DNA of 64,000 nt from Lysobacteraceae bacterium NML91-0213 (lineage in GTDB: Bacteria; Pseudomonadota; Gammaproteobacteria; Xanthomonadales; Xanthomonadaceae). The translations under genes and the position numbers were made by a program. A model generated the notes under the pieces. That model searched no databases and was not told where the DNA came from. It saw nothing but the letters and a program-made list of their open reading frames with translations. Location: contig NWQL01000005.1 of the NCBI GenBank assembly GCA_002798175.1, positions 196,106 through 260,105 on the forward strand, written 5' to 3'. This document shows positions 60,657-64,000 of the stretch, in pieces (the stretch's first letter is position 1; every line of letters begins with the position of its first letter).

Positions 60657-62007
60657 CTAAGGTTTCCCCACGTTTTCATGGTGTCAGCACCATCTGATCC
60701 AGGACTGCTGGCGGCAGTGATCGCACGCGGTCCAGCCATCTGGAAACGGGCTCGAGCGGCCATCGTCGGACCAGCGCTTCGCGTCCAATGCGCACGGTCG
60801 AATAGAGCTTGCGCGTGCTGCGATGGGGCGAGAGCCACTGTGCAACGCCGGTGGCTTCGCAGCCCAGGCCTGCGAGCCAGCTGACGAAGCTGGCCAGCGT
60901 ATTCACGAGCAGCAGCATCTGGAGACGTGCGCCGTGGCGGGTGAGGCTGTCTTCCATGCCTTGGCCGTAACGATGTGACTTGAGGTCGCGGAAGCCGAGC
61001 TCGATCTGCATGCGGCGCGCGTAGAGGTTTACCAGCTGCCGAGCACTGGGCGCTTGGAGTTCCGGCGAGGCCACAATCAGCCAAGGCTCCCGCTCGCGCG
61101 CCGATGCTTTCATGCTCGCGGTCGAGCGTGATGTCCTGCTCGGCATGCGCCGGTTCGGGCTCCGTCGGCCTTGTCGCGCCTTGGCGTAGACGACCAGGCG
61201 GCACTCGATTGGATCACTCCGATTGGTGAGCATCGGCGGTAGTTCGTGTGGCTTTGTCGATGCCAAAACGTGCAGCTGGCGGCTGTCGACCCACTGGTCG
61301 ATGCGGTCTGGCTCCTCTTTCGGTTTGACCTGCGTGCGGCCACGGAGTCGACCAAGCCAGTGCCATCCGATCGCGGAGACCGCGCGAAACCAGGGCGTTC
61401 GGAAGCCTGCGTCAGTCACGAGAATCGGCGTCACGCCCTCGGGCACGATGGCGCGCAACTGCTGCAGGAATCGCTTCTCCGGCCGCGGCGCGCCTTGCTC
61501 ACGGCCCGGCACAACCATATCGAGCAGCGTCAGTGTGCGGCCACCGACCGGGACTGCTGCGCGCAGCAGACACCAGCTTTTGTCCGGCTTCAGATCGGAC
61601 CAGTCAATGAGGATTACCGGCTGCGTGCTGCGCAATAGCCAGCTCGCCATCTCACGATCGATCGCAGCGCGCTCGGCGTGCAGATGCCGGTTGCTGAGCA
61701 AGCGATCGAAGGCCTTGAGCGGTGCGCGTATACGGGTCGCATCCGGCCAAGCACGCGCCACATCCATCAACGTCAGACGGCGGCCCTGAAGCAATGCTTC
61801 GACCGCACGCAACAACGCGCGCTCGCGGAGCGCGTGCATGCCGGAAAGTGAGCGGGGCAGGCACTTCTGCAATACTTGGCTGGCGCGCATGGTCGTCAGT
61901 CCTTCTCTGGCTTAGTCACCTCGAAGGCTGCGCCATGCGCGCACTTGTTTCCACTGCGGTCATGCCAAGCGTTTGATCTAGCTGGATAAAACGCGGGGAA
62001 ACCTCAG
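60657..62007. mobile_element. complete IS4-family insertion sequence, 1351 bp
   Basis: Terminal inverted repeats of 20 bases match at 18 positions: CTAAGGTTTCCCCACGTTTT at 60657-60676 and the complement of 61988-62007. The element is flanked on both sides by the identical nonamer GGTCAGGTT (60648-60656 and 62008-62016), a 9-bp target duplication as made by IS10/IS50-like members. One transposase gene fills it. Intact ends, target duplicates and an open transposase frame indicate a recent, possibly still active insertion. Confidence 0.95.
60676..61890 (-). CDS. IS4-family transposase
   Basis: A 404-residue DDE transposase. The catalytic residues can be read: Asp96 in LIDWSDLK, Asp160 in LVTDAGF and Glu297 in the YREK signature (Tyr290, Arg293, Glu297, Lys304) in LYARRMQIELGFRDLKSHRYG. 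The YREK spacing Y-x2-R-x3-E-x6-K is diagnostic for IS4. It reads away from the right end and stops inside the left inverted repeat. Between D160 and E297 lies the expected beta-strand insert. Confidence 0.95.
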   Translation of the reverse strand: MRASQVLQKCLPRSLSGMHALRERALLRAVEALLQGRRLTLMDVARAWPDATRIRAPLKAFDRLLSNRHLHAERAAIDREMASWLLRSTQPVILIDWSDLKPDKSWCLLRAAVPVGGRTLTLLDMVVPGREQGAPRPEKRFLQQLRAIVPEGVTPILVTDAGFRTPWFRAVSAIGWHWLGRLRGRTQVKPKEEPDRIDQWVDSRQLHVLASTKPHELPPMLTNRSDPIECRLVVYAKARQGRRSPNRRMPSRTSRSTASMKASAREREPWLIVASPELQAPSARQLVNLYARRMQIELGFRDLKSHRYGQGMEDSLTRHGARLQMLLLVNTLASFVSWLAGLGCEATGVAQWLSPHRSTRKLYSTVRIGREALVRRWPLEPVSRWLDRVRSLPPAVLDQMVLTP

Positions 62008-62055
62008 GGTCAGGTTGACTTCTGGTCGAGCTTCACCGGACTCAGCCCCGACAGT

Positions 62056-62123
62056 AAGGAGTTGGCGCGGGTGATCAAGCTGCACAGGATCGACAGCGAC
62101 AAGCGAATCCGATCTCGGCCTGA
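62056..62123 (+). pseudogene. diverged second copy of the aceE 3' end
   Basis: This 68-base stretch matches the last 69 bases of aceE (56938-57006) at about 54 positions, with one base missing. Translated it gives KELARVIKLHRIDSDK, against KDVARAIKLYRIEQEK in AceE. If one C is restored at about 62104 it continues PNPISA-stop, against PNPISI-stop. The differences are mostly synonymous or conservative, as between homologous genes rather than random decay. Upstream sequence no longer matches. It marks the right border of the island. Confidence 0.8.
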
Positions 62124-62140
62124 CCGGAGTTGTTGCGCAA

Positions 62141-62169
62141 GAAGAAGGCGGCCCATGGCCGCCTTCTTC
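62141..62169 (+). terminator. strong hairpin after the aceE remnant
   Basis: GAAGAAGGCGGCC (62141-62153) and its exact complement (62157-62169) form a 13-pair stem with a three-base loop; the 3' arm is itself T-rich. Its position 18 bases after the remnant stop suggests it is the original aceE terminator, now separated from aceE. Being symmetrical it may also stop the convergent gene ending at 62199. Confidence 0.7.
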
Positions 62170-62198
62170 TGTGGTGAATCCGGAAACGTCCGGGCCTG

Positions 62199-63824
62199 CT
62201 ACGGCGCGTTCTTGGCAGCATCGATATAGCTGCCGTAGTCCGACATCGCCTCGGTGAATTCATAGGGGAAGCTGCTGGAATTGAGGATCACGGTCTGGAT
62301 GAAGTTGTTGGATTCGCTCTTGATCCCTTCCAGATACGCGTAGTCCTCCGGCAGGGCTTCGATGATGGCCGACTTCGCCTCGGCGGTCAGGCGACCCTGC
62401 GCGTCGGTCAATGCTTGGGTGCCGAGTTCGGTCAGTTTCTTGGTGATGGCGTCCCGTACTTCCTCGGACAGGCCGCCCAGCGCATCGGAGACTGCTTCGG
62501 AGATTGCACCGGAGGCGAGCTTGCCACCCACCGGGATGGCTGAAATGGCGGTGTCGAGCAGGAAGCCCACGAACGCATCGCGTGCGGCGATGTCGTTGCG
62601 CAGGTCCACATACCCGGACGAGACGGCGTCCTGCATGACCGCGCCGATCATCGCGGTGCGGCCCTCGCCGGCATCCACCGCGCGCTTGTCGTCGCCGTCG
62701 ACCACGCCATCGCCGTTGACGTCGGTCGCGTCGGACATGCTGCCGACACGGATGTTCTCGCTGGTGAATGCGCTGATGCGGTCCATCACCTCCCCGCCGC
62801 GTGGATTGTCGGGGTTGAGGGCGGTCATGCGCACCAGATTGGACAGTGCGGCAAGGTTCTCGCCGACCAGGGTGCTGCCCTCGTTGGTGGCGCCGGGTGT
62901 CTGGGTCGGGCTCGGCAATGTCAGCCGGTCGAGAACGGCATCGGAGTGGTTCAGGAACAGGCCTGCCAGCGCCTCGGCGCGTTCGCCCAGGGGGCGGTTG
63001 TCGTGGGTGTAGTAGTGGTTGCCAGGTCCGTTGCCGGCGGAGTGGTCGTTGATGTAATGGATCAGGCCGATGACCTCGTCGGTGCTGCCATGGGCCGAGG
63101 TGGTGTCGATCAGGATCGCCATCGGATCGCGGACGTTGCCGGGGACACCGTGGGCCGCGTCGTACTTCGCACCGTATTCCGACATCGAGTCACGCAGGTC
63201 CGTGCGCTGCTCGTCGGTCAGGCCGGAGAGCACGTTCTGCACCGACTGCGTGCCGCCCGACTGTTCCAGTGCGTTGAGGACCATTGCGCCCCAGCCCGCG
63301 CGCGTCCATGGCTCCGGCATGTTTTCCACGAGCACATGCTTGGCCAGGAACTCCCCGGCAAACTTCTCGATGAAGGCGTTCGAATTGGGGCCGTTGGCAC
63401 CGGTCAGGGTTTCGAGCAGTGCATTGATGTTGTCCTCGTTGGCGAGCGGGCCGGTGGCATCGCCCAGCACGTTGACGAAGACGAATGCCTGCTCGTAGCT
63501 GATGGATCCGTTGACGTACGCCTCGCCAAAGGCGTCGAAGATCGCATCCCGCTCGCGCGGCGTGATCGTGCCTTCCGAAACAAGGGTGTTCAGACGATCC
63601 ACGGTGAGCCATGAGTTCAACGCGCCCCGATCCTGCGACAGGATCTCGGCGAACAGGTCGTCGCGCTGTTGCGGCGACAGCTTCTCGAGCTCCTGCGCGA
63701 AGACGTCCATGCGCTGCTCGTAGTTGTCGGTGATCGGCCCCCAACGCACTCCGACGTCGAGGATCTCGGCGGCCTTCTGCTGGATTTCAGTCATGGCAAT
63801 CACGGTGTCCGGGAATTGATCCAA
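62199..63824 (-). CDS. large hypothetical protein with an EF-hand/dockerin-like loop
   Basis: A 541-residue acidic, mostly helical protein with no signal peptide. Near residue 370 it has DVNGDGVVDGDDKRAVD, a calcium-loop pattern as in EF-hands and dockerins. A hydrophobic, glycine-rich helix pair (FLLDTAISAIPVGGKLASGA) lies near residue 430 and could insert in membranes, followed by a helical tail. I do not recognise a family; a secreted effector or toxin-like protein is possible but unproven. The start is TTG 63824 with GGGAG seven bases upstream; ATG 63794 (MTEIQQKAAEIL) is a reasonable alternative ten codons later. Confidence 0.7.
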   Translation of the reverse strand: MDQFPDTVIAMTEIQQKAAEILDVGVRWGPITDNYEQRMDVFAQELEKLSPQQRDDLFAEILSQDRGALNSWLTVDRLNTLVSEGTITPRERDAIFDAFGEAYVNGSISYEQAFVFVNVLGDATGPLANEDNINALLETLTGANGPNSNAFIEKFAGEFLAKHVLVENMPEPWTRAGWGAMVLNALEQSGGTQSVQNVLSGLTDEQRTDLRDSMSEYGAKYDAAHGVPGNVRDPMAILIDTTSAHGSTDEVIGLIHYINDHSAGNGPGNHYYTHDNRPLGERAEALAGLFLNHSDAVLDRLTLPSPTQTPGATNEGSTLVGENLAALSNLVRMTALNPDNPRGGEVMDRISAFTSENIRVGSMSDATDVNGDGVVDGDDKRAVDAGEGRTAMIGAVMQDAVSSGYVDLRNDIAARDAFVGFLLDTAISAIPVGGKLASGAISEAVSDALGGLSEEVRDAITKKLTELGTQALTDAQGRLTAEAKSAIIEALPEDYAYLEGIKSESNNFIQTVILNSSSFPYEFTEAMSDYGSYIDAAKNAP

Positions 63825-63887
63825 TTGTCTGCTCCCGTGCGCAGCTGCACAGTTGGGGCGGACCCTAGAGCTGGCGATTTAAAAGGT

Positions 63888-64000
63888 TCATCGCGTATTA
63901 CCGGGGAAGGCTGCGCGGATCTTCAGGAAGAAGTACTCCTGATCGCGGTAGCCGTAGGCCCGGCGCTTGATGACCTTGATGGTGTTGTTGATGCCTTCGA
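63888..64000 (-). CDS. ISL3-family transposase, C-terminal end (partial)
   Basis: The last 37 codons of a gene that continues beyond the window. The peptide EGINNTIKVIKRRAYGYRDQ, then EYFFLKIRAAFPGNTR-stop, is the conserved ISL3 transposase C terminus (EG-N-KIKVIKR-AYG-R). The element's end would fall within about 63850-63887. I cannot tell whether the rest is intact. Confidence 0.85.
   Translation of the reverse strand, partial: EGINNTIKVIKRRAYGYRDQEYFFLKIRAAFPGNTR

Noticed and set aside
57007..62200. tRNA-anchored genomic island
   Set aside because: No tRNA gene and no integrase were found. The only border signal is the duplicated aceE end, so a tRNA-type integrative element cannot be claimed.

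Overview
The window is a high-GC chromosomal segment from a gammaproteobacterium that looks like a member of the Xanthomonadaceae/Lysobacteraceae (Luteimonas, Lysobacter or Xanthomonas type). The grounds are the copLAB copper locus, the long low-complexity extensions on Rho and RhlB, the Grx4-rhodanese fusion, an S46 dipeptidyl peptidase and a cydA of the CioA-like short type. This is inference from gene content; no rRNA or tRNA gene is present to confirm it.

Layout. 0-3.7 kb: the 3' end of uvrD, a small membrane protein, an SDR oxidoreductase, a small hypothetical and a secreted S46 peptidase. 3.7-10 kb: a REP-like repeat pair, a hemF/S9-peptidase pair with overlapping ends, and cydAB. 10-15.5 kb: ycgL overlapping a 1088-residue membrane-anchored ankyrin protein, then two small secreted TonB-C-like proteins. 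15.5-24.4 kb is housekeeping: rho and trxA on one strand; rhlB, ftsEX, a two-receiver response regulator, ung and rpoH on the other. 24.4-32 kb: an AraC-type regulator, DUF2306 and DUF1275 membrane proteins, zupT and copL-copA-copB. 32-37 kb: two overlapping amidohydrolases (the second without its metal motif), an AMP nucleosidase, a DUF411 gene broken by one TGA, and DUF924. 37.0-37.8 kb has no convincing gene but holds two inverted copies of a long, perfectly pairing hairpin element. 37.8-54 kb: Grx4-rhodanese, a NodB deacetylase, phasin, transaldolase, methyltransferase, GDSL hydrolase, AlaA, RsgA, a QEGLA-motif protein, MaeB, a CPA2 antiporter and a histidine kinase with two response regulators.

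54.3-64 kb is the accessory part. aceE is followed by an island of clearly lower GC. On the plus strand it carries an anti-phage dCTP-deaminase-like gene (DCD/AvcD type) and a tiny overlapping ORF. Converging on these from the minus strand is a two-gene operon: a three-Cys-motif partner protein (TcmP, methyltransferase-like) and its Gp37/Gp68-like three-Cys protein (DUF5131). A complete 1351-bp IS4-family element with 9-bp target duplications sits just upstream of tcmP. To its right lies a second, diverged copy of the last ~22 codons of aceE followed by a strong terminator, so the island appears inserted at, or exchanged into, the 3' end of aceE. A 541-residue hypothetical protein and the end of an ISL3-type transposase close the window.

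The strongest candidates for undescribed biology are the island (nucleotide-depletion defence plus the TcmP/three-Cys pair) and the twin structured hairpin elements at 37.1-37.6 kb. In both hairpins the only departures from Watson-Crick pairing, read in the sense of the shared core, are G-U wobbles and one bulged base.
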